Assembly: GCF_041435195.1 (NCBI RefSeq)
Contig: NZ_CP108106.1
Location: 8,011,001 to 8,075,000, forward strand
Direction of reading: 5' to 3'
DNA length: 64,000 bases
From: Streptomyces sp. NBC_00224
GTDB lineage: Bacteria > Actinomycetota > Actinomycetes > Streptomycetales > Streptomycetaceae
Shown here: one piece after another, positions 1 to 10,779 of the stretch
How the letters are laid out: every line of letters starts with the position of its first letter
Numbering within the stretch: the stretch's first letter is position 1
Program-made: the position numbers and the translations under genes
The notes under the pieces: model-generated
Database searches by the model: none
What the model was told of the DNA's origin: nothing
What the model saw: only the letters and a program-made list of their open reading frames with translations

Positions 1-740
1 GGGGTGATGAACTTCTGGATCTCGAAGGTGCCGTCGTCGTGCGGGACGATGGCCGGCTGCCAGTGCGAGGGATCGCGGAGTTCGTACGCCGTGTTGACCG
101 GCTCGTACCCGGTGTAGTCCGCGTACGGCGCCTGCTGCCGTCCGCCCTCGTCGCCGTAGCGGTTCATACCGTCGTGCCACCGGGCCTCCAGGACGCGCCG
201 GGCCGCGAGGTTGCCGATGCCGGCCGCGGTCCGGGTGTTCTCCTGGTGGTCGTCCGGGTCGAGGCCGACCGAGGTCATCATGTCCCGCCAGGCCGCCGCG
301 GCCTGCGGGATACGGGCGTTGAAGATGCGGTAGGAGGTGTAGAGGATGGCCGTGTTCTTGTTGCGGTTGGTGCGCTCGGCGACGGGACGACGGCCGAGAT
401 TCGCATGGATACCGACCGCTGTGCGGTGGTAGGGCGCGATGGAGTCGAACCAGGAGGTCTCCAGGAGCATGCCGTAGTCCACGATCAGCGTGATATCGGA
501 GCCGTCCTTCGATATGACGGACCGCTCCTGCGCCTGGAGCCCCGGGTAGACCACTTCCAGCGCGGCGTTGCCGTGGTCGAAGTCGAACGAAGGTGTCTTG
601 GCCGCGGGGTGGGATGCGGGGCGGTCCGGCGCGGGATCGGCCGACGCGACGTTGGCGAACGAGCCCAGTAACAGGGTTGCGCTGCAGGCGGCCGTCCATC
701 GTCGCAAACGCGACCACCGCAGCCGCCTCTGGTCCCTCAT
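1..740 (-). CDS. vanadium-dependent haloperoxidase-like exported protein (3' end outside window)
   Basis: Reading leftward from an ATG at 740 (AAGGGAGA ribosome site just upstream), the frame stays open to the window edge, giving about 246 residues without a stop. The N-terminus has an Arg-rich start, a hydrophobic stretch (SATLLLGSF) and an Ala-rich cleavage zone, so it is probably exported. The segments AAAAWRDMMTSVGLDPDD, GIGNLAARRVLEARWHDGMN and TGYEPVNTAYELRDPSHWQP match, as I recall them, the N-terminal helical half of Streptomyces vanadium haloperoxidase / PAP2-related proteins. The catalytic phosphate/vanadate-binding residues would lie in the missing C-terminal half, so activity cannot be judged. 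Confidence 0.7.
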   Translation of the reverse strand, partial: MRDQRRLRWSRLRRWTAACSATLLLGSFANVASADPAPDRPASHPAAKTPSFDFDHGNAALEVVYPGLQAQERSVISKDGSDITLIVDYGMLLETSWFDSIAPYHRTAVGIHANLGRRPVAERTNRNKNTAILYTSYRIFNARIPQAAAAWRDMMTSVGLDPDDHQENTRTAAGIGNLAARRVLEARWHDGMNRYGDEGGRQQAPYADYTGYEPVNTAYELRDPSHWQPAIVPHDDGTFEIQKFIT

Positions 741-1106
741 GGGTCAGTCTCCCTTCGATGGGAATTGGCCAGCGAGGGAACGGTAGAACTCGGCCACTGC
801 CCGTGGTACGGCGCTATCCGGTCGTGTTGGGGCCGCTCTCACGGCGAAGGTGCCCGGACACGTGTGCCGGAACGACGTCCAGCACGCGACTGCGCACTCC
901 GGTTGAACCACTGGTAGGAAACCTTCCAGTCCGCTACGCTCCCCCGCGGCGGCTTGGCGCGGTGCCCGACCCCCGTGGGCATGACGCGCTCAGCGAGAGC
1001 TCTGACCCGGCTGCCGTGGCGCTGCCCTCTGCCCGCGCGGGCAGGGGCGGGGCCGCGCTCCGGTGTCCAGCTCTCGCCGTCACCAAGCCCCCCACGGAGT
1101 CCAGGT
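741..1106. other. intergenic region, divergent promoters expected
   Basis: This stretch lies between the leftward haloperoxidase-like gene and the rightward phosphatase operon, so it should carry both promoters. The only clear structure is a perfect 16-bp palindrome, CTGCCCGCGCGGGCAG, at 1029-1044, about 60 bp before the phosphatase start. I see no convincing -35/-10 pair. Confidence 0.4.
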
Positions 1107-2456
1107 ATGCGCCTGAACACCCCCGCTCAACTCCCGCTCCCGCGCGGCAGAAACCGCGCCCTCACCCTCGTCCTCGCCGCCGTGCTCGCGCTCCTCGGCG
1201 GGCTGCTGCTCGCCTGGCCCGGGCGGGCCGGGGCTGCCGCCGACCCGCTCATCTCGCGCGGGAAACCCGCCACCGCCTCCTCCGCCGAGAGCTCCTCGCT
1301 CGGCGCCAGGAACGCCTTCGACGGCGACACCGCCACCCGCTGGGCCAGCGCCGAGGGCAAGGACCCGCAGTGGATCCGCGTCGACCTCGGCGCGACGGCC
1401 ACCATCAGCCGGGTCAAGCTCAGTTGGGAGGCCGCCTACGCCAAGGCGTACCGCGTCGAGGTGTCGCAGGACGGGGCGTCCTGGACCACGGTCGCCGAAG
1501 AGAAGGCGGGCAACGGCGGCACCGACGACTGGACCGCGCTCACCGGCAAGGGCAGATACCTGCGCGTCCACGGCACCGCGCGCGCCACTTCGTACGGCTA
1601 CTCGCTCTACGAGGCCGAGGTGTACGGCACCGTCGACGGCGGCCCGCCGCCCGGCGGCGCCTTCACCGTGGTCGCGGCCGGTGACATCGCCGCCCAGTGC
1701 ACCGCCGCCGACAGCGGCTGCGCGCACCCCAAGACCGCCGCGCTCGCCCGGCAGATCGATCCGAAGTTCTATCTGACGATGGGCGACAACCAGTACGACG
1801 ACGCCCGGATCTCCGACTTCCGCGCCTACTACGACAAGACGTGGGGGGCCTTCAAGGCCAAGACCCGTCCGGTCCCGGGCAACCACGAGACGTACGACCC
1901 GGCCGGGGCCCTCGCCGGATACAAGGCGTACTTCGGGAACATCGCCTACCCGCAGGGCAAGAGCTACTACAGCTACGACGAGGGCAACTGGCACTTCATC
2001 GCCCTCGACTCCAACTCCTTCGACCAGTCCGCCCAGATCGACTGGCTCAAAGCCGACCTCGCCGCCAACGGCAAGCAGTGCGTGGCGGCCTACTGGCACC
2101 ACCCGCTCTACTCGTCCGGCGGCCACGGCAACGACCCGGTCTCCAAGCCCGTGTGGAAGATCCTGTACGGCGCGAAGGCCGACCTCGTCCTCAACGGACA
2201 CGACCACCACTACGAGCGGTTCGCCCCGCAGGACCCCGACGGCAAGGCGACCGCGGACGGCATCGTGGAGGTCGTCGGCGGCATGGGCGGCGCCGAGCCG
2301 TACCCCATCGAGCAGGTCCAGCCCAACAGCCAGAAGCGGATCAGTGGCCAGTACGGCGTGCTGAAGCTGGAGTTCACCGACTCCGGCTACGGGTGGACCT
2401 ACGTCGGCACCGACGGGCAGGTCAAGGACACGAGCCCGAAGTACGGCTGCCACTGA
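1107..2456 (+). CDS. secreted discoidin (F5/8 type C) - metallophosphoesterase
   Basis: 449-residue exported protein. The ATG at 1107 follows GGAG and gives a basic N-terminus plus the hydrophobic signal segment LTLVLAAVLALLGGLLLAW and an AGAAA cleavage region; longer upstream starts would bury this signal. Residues about 45-175 form an F5/8 type C carbohydrate-binding fold (FDGDTATRWAS, WIRVDLGA, GYSLYEAEVYG). Residues about 185-449 form a calcineurin-like phosphoesterase with the metal-site motifs AAGDIA, MGDNQYDD, PGNHE, YWHHP and NGHDHHYERF. It probably removes phosphate from extracellular organic phosphate. Its stop overlaps the start of the transporter gene, so the two are co-translated. 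Confidence 0.9.
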   Translation: MRLNTPAQLPLPRGRNRALTLVLAAVLALLGGLLLAWPGRAGAAADPLISRGKPATASSAESSSLGARNAFDGDTATRWASAEGKDPQWIRVDLGATATISRVKLSWEAAYAKAYRVEVSQDGASWTTVAEEKAGNGGTDDWTALTGKGRYLRVHGTARATSYGYSLYEAEVYGTVDGGPPPGGAFTVVAAGDIAAQCTAADSGCAHPKTAALARQIDPKFYLTMGDNQYDDARISDFRAYYDKTWGAFKAKTRPVPGNHETYDPAGALAGYKAYFGNIAYPQGKSYYSYDEGNWHFIALDSNSFDQSAQIDWLKADLAANGKQCVAAYWHHPLYSSGGHGNDPVSKPVWKILYGAKADLVLNGHDHHYERFAPQDPDGKATADGIVEVVGGMGGAEPYPIEQVQPNSQKRISGQYGVLKLEFTDSGYGWTYVGTDGQVKDTSPKYGCH

Positions 2457-3685
2457 TGTATCTGGCCACCACCGGCCGTACGGACGCGCCGCCCCGCACC
2501 CCCGGGGCCGGGCGGCGCGTCCCCGGCACCGTCCTCGCGCTCGGCGCGGTCAGCCTGGTCACCGATGTCTCCTCCGAGATGGTCACGGCGGTGCTGCCGC
2601 TCTACCTCGTCCTGGGCCTCGGCCTCTCCCCGCTCCAATTCGGCTTCCTGGACGGCATGTTCAACGGGGCCACCGCGCTCGTGCGGCTGCTCGGCGGGCG
2701 GCTCGCCGACCGCGGCGGCCGGCACAAGCGGGTCGCCGGGGCCGGCTATCTGCTCTCCGCGCTCTCCCGGCTCGGACTGCTCCTCGCCGGGGGCGCCACC
2801 GCGGGCATCGCCGCCGCGCTCGCCGCCGACCGGCTCGGCAAGGGCATCCGCACGGCCCCGCGCGACGCCCTCATCTCGCTCAGCGGCCCGCCGGAGACGC
2901 TCGGCCGCTCCTTCGGCGTGCACCGCGCCATGGACACCACGGGTGCGCTCCTCGGGCCGCTCGCCGCGTTCGCCGTGCTCCGGGCGACCACCGACGCCTA
3001 CGACGCGGTGTTCGTCGTCAGCTTCTGCACCGGGCTCCTCGGTGTGCTCCTGCTGGCGGTGTACGTACCGCCCGCGTCCGAGACGGTGCGCGTGCCCGTA
3101 ACTCCCCGCCCGCGCACGGCATTTCGTGATCCCGCCTTCCGCCGCATCTTTTACGCGACCGCCCTGCTCGGCGCCGCCACGATCGGCGACTCCTTCCTCT
3201 ATCTGCTGCTCCAGCGCGGCCTCGACCTGCCGACCGCCCTGTTCCCGCTGCTGCCGCTCGGCCCCGCCGCGGGCTATCTGCTGCTCGCCGTGCCGGTGGG
3301 CCGGATCGCCGACCGGACCGGGCGGCGGCTGCCGTTCCTGCTCGGGCACGCGGCCCTGCTCGGCGCGTATGCCCTGCTGTTCGCCCCGCTCGCCTGGCCG
3401 ACCGCCGTGGCCGTACTCGTGCTGCTCGGCATCTTCTACGCCGCCACCGACGGAGTGCTCATGGCGCTCGCCGGGCCCCTGCTGCCCGCGCGCGGACGAG
3501 CGGGCGGGCTCGCGGTCCTCCAGACCGGCCAGGCACTGGCCCGGCTCCTCGGCGCGGCCGGGTTCGGGGCGGCCTGGACCCTCTGGGGGCAGCGGCCCGC
3601 CCTGTGGACGGCGGCGCTCGCACTGGCCGGTGCGCTCCTGGCCGCCTGGCGCGTCCTGCCCGCCACGGTCTCGGAGGCGTCGTGA
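2456..3685 (+). CDS. MFS transporter
   Basis: 409 residues with about 12 hydrophobic segments in two sixes. The ATG uses the last base of the preceding TGA (TGATG), a translational-coupling arrangement. Visible features are the N-terminal segment VTDVSSEMVTAVLPLYLV, a loop-2 motif LGGRLADRGGRHKR and its weaker repeat VPVGRIADRTGRRLP. The VTDVSSEM opening is typical of actinobacterial MFS proteins often found beside secreted phosphatases or propeller proteins. The substrate is unknown; its operon partners suggest export or uptake linked to cell-surface phosphate or sugar metabolism. Confidence 0.88.
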   Translation: MYLATTGRTDAPPRTPGAGRRVPGTVLALGAVSLVTDVSSEMVTAVLPLYLVLGLGLSPLQFGFLDGMFNGATALVRLLGGRLADRGGRHKRVAGAGYLLSALSRLGLLLAGGATAGIAAALAADRLGKGIRTAPRDALISLSGPPETLGRSFGVHRAMDTTGALLGPLAAFAVLRATTDAYDAVFVVSFCTGLLGVLLLAVYVPPASETVRVPVTPRPRTAFRDPAFRRIFYATALLGAATIGDSFLYLLLQRGLDLPTALFPLLPLGPAAGYLLLAVPVGRIADRTGRRLPFLLGHAALLGAYALLFAPLAWPTAVAVLVLLGIFYAATDGVLMALAGPLLPARGRAGGLAVLQTGQALARLLGAAGFGAAWTLWGQRPALWTAALALAGALLAAWRVLPATVSEAS

Positions 3686-4671
3686 AGGCCGCCCAGCGCC
3701 ACCTCCGGCTCGCCGTCGTCGTGATCGCCGTGCTCCTGCTGGCGGGCGGCTCCCTCGGCTACGTCCTGCACGCCCGGCACCGCGAGCGCCCGCCCCAACA
3801 GGCCGACGCCGACGGCTCGTTCGGCCTCGACGAGCCCGGCCTGTACTTCCGGGACCCGGCCACCGGACGGGTCGCGCGGCTGCCCGCACGAGGGGCGCCG
3901 CGCGTCGGCGGCGGCCCGTCCTGCGACCGCTTCTACGCGGCGGGGGAGCGCGCCCTGTGCCTGCGCAAACTGCCGGGCCTCCCGGCCCGCACCAGGGCCC
4001 TCGTACTCGACCGGCGGCTGCGCGAAGTGCGCGGCGTGACCGTCCCCGGCATCCCCAACCGGGCCCGCGTCTCCGCCTCGGGGAACCTGCTGTCCTGGAC
4101 GGCGTTCGCCGTCGGCGACTCGTACGCCACCTCCGGCTTCTCCACCCGGACCTCGGTCCTGGACCTGCGCACCGGCTATCTGATCAAGTCGATCGAAGGG
4201 ATCCCGCTGACCGTCGACGGCGCCCGCTACCACGCACCGGACGTCAACTACTGGGGTGTCACCTTCGCCCGCGACGACAACCGCTTCTACGCCACCGTCT
4301 CGTCCCGGGGCCGCACCCACCTCGTCGAGGGCGACCTGCGGAACTGGTCGGCGAAGGCGTTGCGCGAGAACGTCGAATGCCCGTCGCTGTCGCCGGACAA
4401 CACCCGCATCGCCTTCAAGAAGAAGGTATCCGGCGATCCCCGGGCGCCCTGGCGGCTGTACGTGCTCGACCTGGCGGGGATGCGCGAGCACCCGCTGGCC
4501 GAGCGGCACAGCGTCGACGACCAGGCCGCCTGGCTGGACGACTCGACCCTCGGCTACGCACTGCCGGGGCGCGGCGGGCGCGCGAGCGACATCTGGTCGG
4601 TCCCGGCGGACGGCACGGGCGAACCCCGCCTGGTGGTGCCGGGCGGCTCCTCGCCGGTGGCCGTGCGGTGA
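3682..4671 (+). CDS. membrane-anchored TolB/WD40-like beta-propeller protein
   Basis: 329 residues. The GTG start overlaps the transporter stop by four bases (GTGA), so it is the third gene of the operon. The N-terminus is a single uncleaved-looking membrane anchor (LAVVVIAVLLLAGGSLGYVL) followed by an extracellular domain. That domain carries propeller-type repeats such as LSPDNTRIAFKKK, WRLYVLDLAGM, AAWLDDSTLGYALPG and IWSVPADGTGEPRLV. These resemble TolB/WD40-like PD40 blades and are not enzymatic motifs. It is probably a surface scaffold or sensor acting with the phosphatase and transporter. Confidence 0.75.
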   Translation: MKAAQRHLRLAVVVIAVLLLAGGSLGYVLHARHRERPPQQADADGSFGLDEPGLYFRDPATGRVARLPARGAPRVGGGPSCDRFYAAGERALCLRKLPGLPARTRALVLDRRLREVRGVTVPGIPNRARVSASGNLLSWTAFAVGDSYATSGFSTRTSVLDLRTGYLIKSIEGIPLTVDGARYHAPDVNYWGVTFARDDNRFYATVSSRGRTHLVEGDLRNWSAKALRENVECPSLSPDNTRIAFKKKVSGDPRAPWRLYVLDLAGMREHPLAERHSVDDQAAWLDDSTLGYALPGRGGRASDIWSVPADGTGEPRLVVPGGSSPVAVR

Positions 4672-4686
4672 CCGGCGCCGGGCGCG

Positions 4687-7065
<2,379 letters not shown>

Positions 7066-7160
7066 CTGGACAACATAGCGAAGCGGAACCCCGCGGCGGC
7101 CGGAGTCGCGGCGAGAGGTCTACGCCTCGCGCCCCGCGTCCGACTCCCCGGCATGGCCGG

Positions 7161-7466
7161 TCACCAGCGCGCGCCGACCTCGTCGACCTCGTCGCGGCGC
7201 AGGGCGTTCATCCGGGAGGTGCCGACGTAGTACTGGCGGATGAGCCCGGCCTCGCGCAGTACGTGGAAGTGGTGGGTGGCCGTGGACTTGCTGACCGGCA
7301 GTTCGATCGTGCCGCAGCTGAGGTCCTCGCGGGCGGCGTACAGCTCGCCGACGATCCGCCGGCGCACGGGGTCGACCAGGGCTTCGAGCACCAGCTGGGT
7401 GCTGATCGCCCGGAGGTCCGGGTGGGGCGGAATGCGCCCTCGCTCGCTCTGCCGTGCTGCTGTCAT
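7161..7466 (-). CDS. ArsR-family winged-helix transcriptional regulator
   Basis: 101 residues. The helix-turn-helix is seen in ALVDPVRRRIVGEL, SKSTATHHFHVLREAGLI and the wing QYYVGTSRMNALR. There is no CxC metal site, so it belongs to the non-metal ArsR-like class that senses small organic molecules or redox state. It is divergent from the oxidoreductase remnant starting 35 bp away, the usual arrangement of a regulator and its target. Since the target is decayed, the regulator may now act only on itself. Confidence 0.85.
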   Translation of the reverse strand: MTAARQSERGRIPPHPDLRAISTQLVLEALVDPVRRRIVGELYAAREDLSCGTIELPVSKSTATHHFHVLREAGLIRQYYVGTSRMNALRRDEVDEVGARW

Positions 7467-7501
7467 CGCGCCGTCGTCAACTCGCGGAAGGGGGAGGCGT
7501 G

Positions 7502-8125
7502 ATGGCCAGGGCGGTGCGGTTCCATGAGCTCGGAGGACCCGAGGTGCTGCGGCTGGAGGACGTGGAGGTCGGCGTACCCGGGCCGGGTGAACTGCTGATC
7601 CGGGTGGACGCGATCGGCCTCAACCGTGCCGAGGCGCTGTTCCGCGGCGGCAACTACATCGAGAAGGTCAAGGAGTTCCCCGCCCGGCTGGGCGCCGAGG
7701 CCGCGGGAGTGGTCGAGGTCGTCGGCGCCGGAGTGACGGGCTTCGAGCCCGGTCAGGCTGTGAGCGTGGTGCCCGCGTTCTCGATGAACGCGTACGGGGT
7801 CTACGCCGAGCGTGCCATCGTCCCGGCGGCCGCGGTGGTGCACCGGCCCGCCTCGCTGGACGCGGTCGGCGGCGCGGCGGTGTGGATGCCGTATCCCACC
7901 GCGTACGGGGCGCTGGTGGAGGTCGGCGGGATGCGGGCCGGGGACACGGTCGTACTCACCGCCGCCTCCAGCAGTGTGGGCCTGGCCGCGATCAGGTGTA
8001 CTGGACCTCGCCAGAGTGGTCGCCCCCGACGGCACGCTCATCGAGTTGACGAGATCGTCGAGGCCCACCGCTATATGGAGGCGGGCAGCCAGGTGGGCAA
8101 GATCGTGGTCACGGTCGACCACTGA
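7502..8125 (+). pseudogene. decayed zinc-type alcohol dehydrogenase / quinone oxidoreductase
   Basis: The first 166 residues are a good medium-chain reductase N-terminus (VRFHELGGPEVLRLEDVEVG, GLNRAEALFRGGNYIE, LGAEAAGVVEVVG, TAASSSVGLAAI). The frame then jumps straight to a C-terminal end (DEIVEAHRYMEAGSQVGKIV). Between them about 110 residues of the NAD(P)-binding domain are missing. The piece GVLDLARVVAPDGTLIE, which belongs just before the C-terminal end, is read in a different frame at about 7998-8048. The 207-residue product would lack most of the cofactor fold (about 330 residues is usual), so I call an internal deletion with frameshifts. Confidence 0.8.
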
Positions 8126-8250
8126 CGGGCTCGCGGCCCCACTGCCGAACGGGGGAAAAGACGGAAAATCCGGTCGGTGGGTGCGGGGGCGGTCAATGCC
8201 TCAAGGGGGTGCGTCGGCACAAGGACGCCATGCCACCGAAGGAGATCCCC

Positions 8251-9105
8251 ATGCGCTCGTACAGGCGACCGGTCCTCACCTCCGCCCTGCTCGTCGCGGC
8301 GCTTCCGGCAGCGTTGCTCCCCGTGGCCGCCCAGGCCGCGTCCCCGCCGTCGCTGCCCTCGCGGCCGGAGGCCGACCAGCCGCGGAGCGCGGCGCTCAAC
8401 TTCGACGAGCTCGACTGCGAAGGCCCGGAGGAGGACCGGCTGCCGTCGACCGACTCGGGCCAGGGGGCGGTGCACGAACCCGGCACCGCCGCGTTCGTCC
8501 CCGCCCCGCTCCCCACCGGTCTTCCTCCCGCCGTGGTGAAGTGGCCCAGGAACCTCCCCGACCTGGACGACGCCAAGCGCATGCTCGCCGAGCTGGACGT
8601 CGGGACCTTCGACAGCAAGGGATTCCAGCGGACCGCGTTCGGCGGCAAGAGCTGCTGGGTCCTGCACGGCGCCGAGAAGTGCTCCACGCGCGAACTCGCC
8701 CTGAAGGCCCTTTCCGACATCCCCGCGACCTTGAAGGACGGTTGCAAGGTGGTGGGCGGCCGCTGGCGCAGCGCGTACGACGACCTGACGGTCACCAACC
8801 CCCTGCGCGTCGACATCGACCACATCGTGCCGCTCAGAGCCGCGTGGGGCTCGGGCGCCCGGGACTGGCCCGAGTACAAGCGCCGCGCCTTCGCCAACGA
8901 CCTCAGCGGCTCGCCGCAGCTCATCGCGGTCTCCACGTGGAGCAACCGCGACAAGGGCGACAAGGGCCCGGACAAGTGGCTGCCCAAGGGCTACGAGTGC
9001 ACGTACAGCCGTGCCTGGATCGGTGTGAAGGACTACTACGGGCTGCGCGTCACGGCGGGGGAGCGGGGCAGCCTGGAGAAGGTGCTGGGTGGCTGCCGGG
9101 AGTAG
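8251..9105 (+). CDS. secreted HNH-family nuclease
   Basis: 284 residues. The ATG at 8251 has a strong AAGGAG six bases upstream and begins a clear signal peptide (RPVLTSALLVAALPAALLPV, ending AQAA); the upstream in-frame ATGs lack this. The C-terminal part has the GmrSD/DUF1524-type HNH core: NPLRVDIDHIVPLRAAWGSG, RRAFANDLSGSPQLIAVS and NRDKGDKGPDKWLP, in which DIDHIVPL supplies the metal and general-base residues. Cysteines at CWVLHGAEKC and CEGP fit disulfides in an exported enzyme. It probably degrades nucleic acid outside the cell for nutrition or competition. Confidence 0.88.
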   Translation: MRSYRRPVLTSALLVAALPAALLPVAAQAASPPSLPSRPEADQPRSAALNFDELDCEGPEEDRLPSTDSGQGAVHEPGTAAFVPAPLPTGLPPAVVKWPRNLPDLDDAKRMLAELDVGTFDSKGFQRTAFGGKSCWVLHGAEKCSTRELALKALSDIPATLKDGCKVVGGRWRSAYDDLTVTNPLRVDIDHIVPLRAAWGSGARDWPEYKRRAFANDLSGSPQLIAVSTWSNRDKGDKGPDKWLPKGYECTYSRAWIGVKDYYGLRVTAGERGSLEKVLGGCRE

Positions 9106-9180
9106 CCCCCTGGCGCCGGGCAGGCGAGGGGGGCTCCGCCGGGCGCGCAACCCGTCCCGTGGCGCGAATACACTTCTGGG

Positions 9181-9540
9181 GTGAACGAGAACCTGCCCCC
9201 CTGCCCCGAGTGCTCCGGCGCGTACACCTACGAGATGGGCGCGCTGCTGGTCTGCCCGGAGTGCGGGCACGAGTGGTCGCCCGCGGGAACCGTCTCCGCG
9301 GAGGGCGAGACCGGCGGTGACGGGGTGATCCGGGACGCCGTCGGCAATGTGCTCGCCGACGGCGACACGGTGACCGTGATCAAGACCCTGAAGGTCAAGG
9401 GCAGTCCGGCCGGCATCAAGGCGGGCACCAAGGTGCGCAACATCCGCCTCGTCGACGGCGTCGACGGCCACGACATCGACTGCAAGGTCGAGGGCTTCGG
9501 CTCCATGCAGCTCAAGTCGAGTGTGGTCAAGAAGGCCTGA
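9181..9540 (+). CDS. PhnA/YjdM-family zinc-ribbon protein
   Basis: 119 residues from a GTG start. It opens with a zinc ribbon, CPEC...CPECGHEW, and continues with the conserved PhnA domain (VIRDAVGNVLADGDTVTVIK, LKVKGSP, GTKVRNIRLVDGVDGHDIDC). The length and order match E. coli YjdM, whose biochemical role is not settled; despite the older name it is not a proven phosphonate hydrolase. It converges on the alginate lyase gene, and the 51-bp gap holds two copies of CCGCGCAGTGCCC (9559-9571 and 9574-9586). Confidence 0.88.
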   Translation: MNENLPPCPECSGAYTYEMGALLVCPECGHEWSPAGTVSAEGETGGDGVIRDAVGNVLADGDTVTVIKTLKVKGSPAGIKAGTKVRNIRLVDGVDGHDIDCKVEGFGSMQLKSSVVKKA

Positions 9541-9591
9541 CCGGGCGGGAAAGGTCTCCCGCGCAGTGCCCGGCCGCGCAGTGCCCCGCGC

Positions 9592-10398
9592 TCAGCCATG
9601 GGAGACCGTGAGCTTGTAGAAGCCGACGCGGGCGCCCTTGGTGGTGCTGTCGGAGGACGACTGGTTGTACGACCCGGCCTTGAAGTACTGCTTGTAGCCG
9701 TTGAAGGACGACGGGATCGGGTAGTGGGTCGTCGTGCCGTTGACCGTCAGGTCGATCGTGTGGCCGCCCGAGACACCGATCGTGTAGCTCCACGTCTTGC
9801 CGACCGGCACGTGACCCACCGTGTGCGGGGTCTGGCCGCCGGAGGGGGAGTTCTCCGTGCCGAGGACGATGTCGCCGCTCGACCGGTAGTACAGCTCCAG
9901 CAGCGGCTTGGTGGACGGGCCGCCCGTGCCGAGGTGGATCTGCCCGACGCAGACGTTGGACGTCACGGACACCACGCGCAGGGTCGCGTTCAGCCGGTGG
10001 GTGCCGCTGAGTGACCAGTTCGCGGGGCTGCCGTCGCGGTTCATCTCGCGCAGCTCGGAGCGGGCGTAGTGGGAGTTGGGCGTGGTGACGCCCTTCTCCG
10101 GCGCCCAGAACGTCATCGCGCCGTCGCGCGCGTCCGTGTAGAAGTACGCGTCCTGGAAGCCGTTGGCCCCCTTGAGCCGGGACGACGGGATCGTGGTCGG
10201 CGAGCCGGGGGAGCCCACCGGTTCCTGGAGCTCCCACACGGAGAGGTCGAAGTTGCCGCCCGGCGCGACCGACGGGCCGGCGAGGATCCCTGCCGTGGCC
10301 GGTGCGGGCGGGGTGGCCGACGCGGTGGGGGTGACGAAGGGCAGGCCGCCTGCGGCGGTCGCGGTGGTCACGTATATGAGCAGCGTGCGGATGCGCAT
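9592..10398 (-). CDS. secreted alginate lyase, polysaccharide lyase family 7
   Basis: 268 residues with a signal peptide (LLIYVTTATAAGGLPF, Ala-rich cleavage region). All three PL7 signatures are present: YARSELREM, VGQIH and YFKAGSYNQ. Together these build the jelly-roll active site with Arg, Gln/His and Tyr that performs beta-elimination on alginate or a related polyuronate. QIH, rather than QVH, is generally linked with action on guluronate-containing blocks. A short single-domain form with no carbohydrate-binding module. Confidence 0.93.
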   Translation of the reverse strand: MRIRTLLIYVTTATAAGGLPFVTPTASATPPAPATAGILAGPSVAPGGNFDLSVWELQEPVGSPGSPTTIPSSRLKGANGFQDAYFYTDARDGAMTFWAPEKGVTTPNSHYARSELREMNRDGSPANWSLSGTHRLNATLRVVSVTSNVCVGQIHLGTGGPSTKPLLELYYRSSGDIVLGTENSPSGGQTPHTVGHVPVGKTWSYTIGVSGGHTIDLTVNGTTTHYPIPSSFNGYKQYFKAGSYNQSSSDSTTKGARVGFYKLTVSHG

Positions 10399-10478
10399 GG
10401 GTGCTTCCCGTCGAGTCGGTGGGGGTCGAGGCTCGGGGCAGTGCTCTTGGTCGCGGGGTTTGGCCGCGACTGCGTGAT

Positions 10479-10513
10479 GTTCATGTGCATGAACCTTGAG
10501 TTCTGACGTGAAC
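10479..10513. promoter_or_regulatory. paired GTTC...GAAC inverted repeats upstream of the alginate lyase
   Basis: Two dyads sit side by side about 80-115 bp upstream of the alginate lyase start: GTTCATGTGCATGAAC (10479-10494, 7-bp arms) and GTTCTGACGTGAAC (10500-10513). Both share GTTC/GAAC outer arms. They look like a regulator operator, perhaps for substrate induction of the lyase, but no linked regulator gene is visible. Confidence 0.4.
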
Positions 10514-10562
10514 TCGGAGAACCGTAGAGCTCTGGCGTGGCCGCGTCAATGGCTGGAAACAG

Positions 10563-10588
10563 CGGCTGTTCCGCTCACGGAACAGCCG
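10563..10588. repeat. perfect 11-bp stem hairpin in the gap before the MIP channel gene
   Basis: CGGCTGTTCCG - CTCA - CGGAACAGCCG, a perfect inverted repeat with a four-base loop and no T run. It lies between the divergent lyase and channel genes, where no transcript should end, so an operator or 5' leader structure is more likely than a terminator. The rest of 10399-10779 shows nothing else beyond the GTTC/GAAC dyads. Confidence 0.45.
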
Positions 10589-10779
10589 ATCGCCGGGCAG
10601 CTCGCCGTTCACTGCCAGGACAAGGCAGCCCGCGTACCCCGGCGCAAGATGGTGTTTCCGGTCTTTTCGCGGCCGGTTGGGTGCTTCGGTGCTTTCCGGT
10701 GGGGCGGGGGTTCTACCCTGCGGCTGTTCGTGACCGTCCGGCGGGTAGCGGGGCGGTTGGCCGGTGCGAGGGGGGATCG

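Noticed and set aside
593..1684. Long open frame overlapping the phosphatase gene
   Set aside because: Arg/Pro-rich text with no family features, in a frame opposed by clear phosphatase motifs; a high-GC shadow.
1080..2453. Long antisense frame across the metallophosphatase gene
   Set aside because: Val/Leu/Gly/Asp-rich translation with no motif; mirrors codon positions of the real gene.
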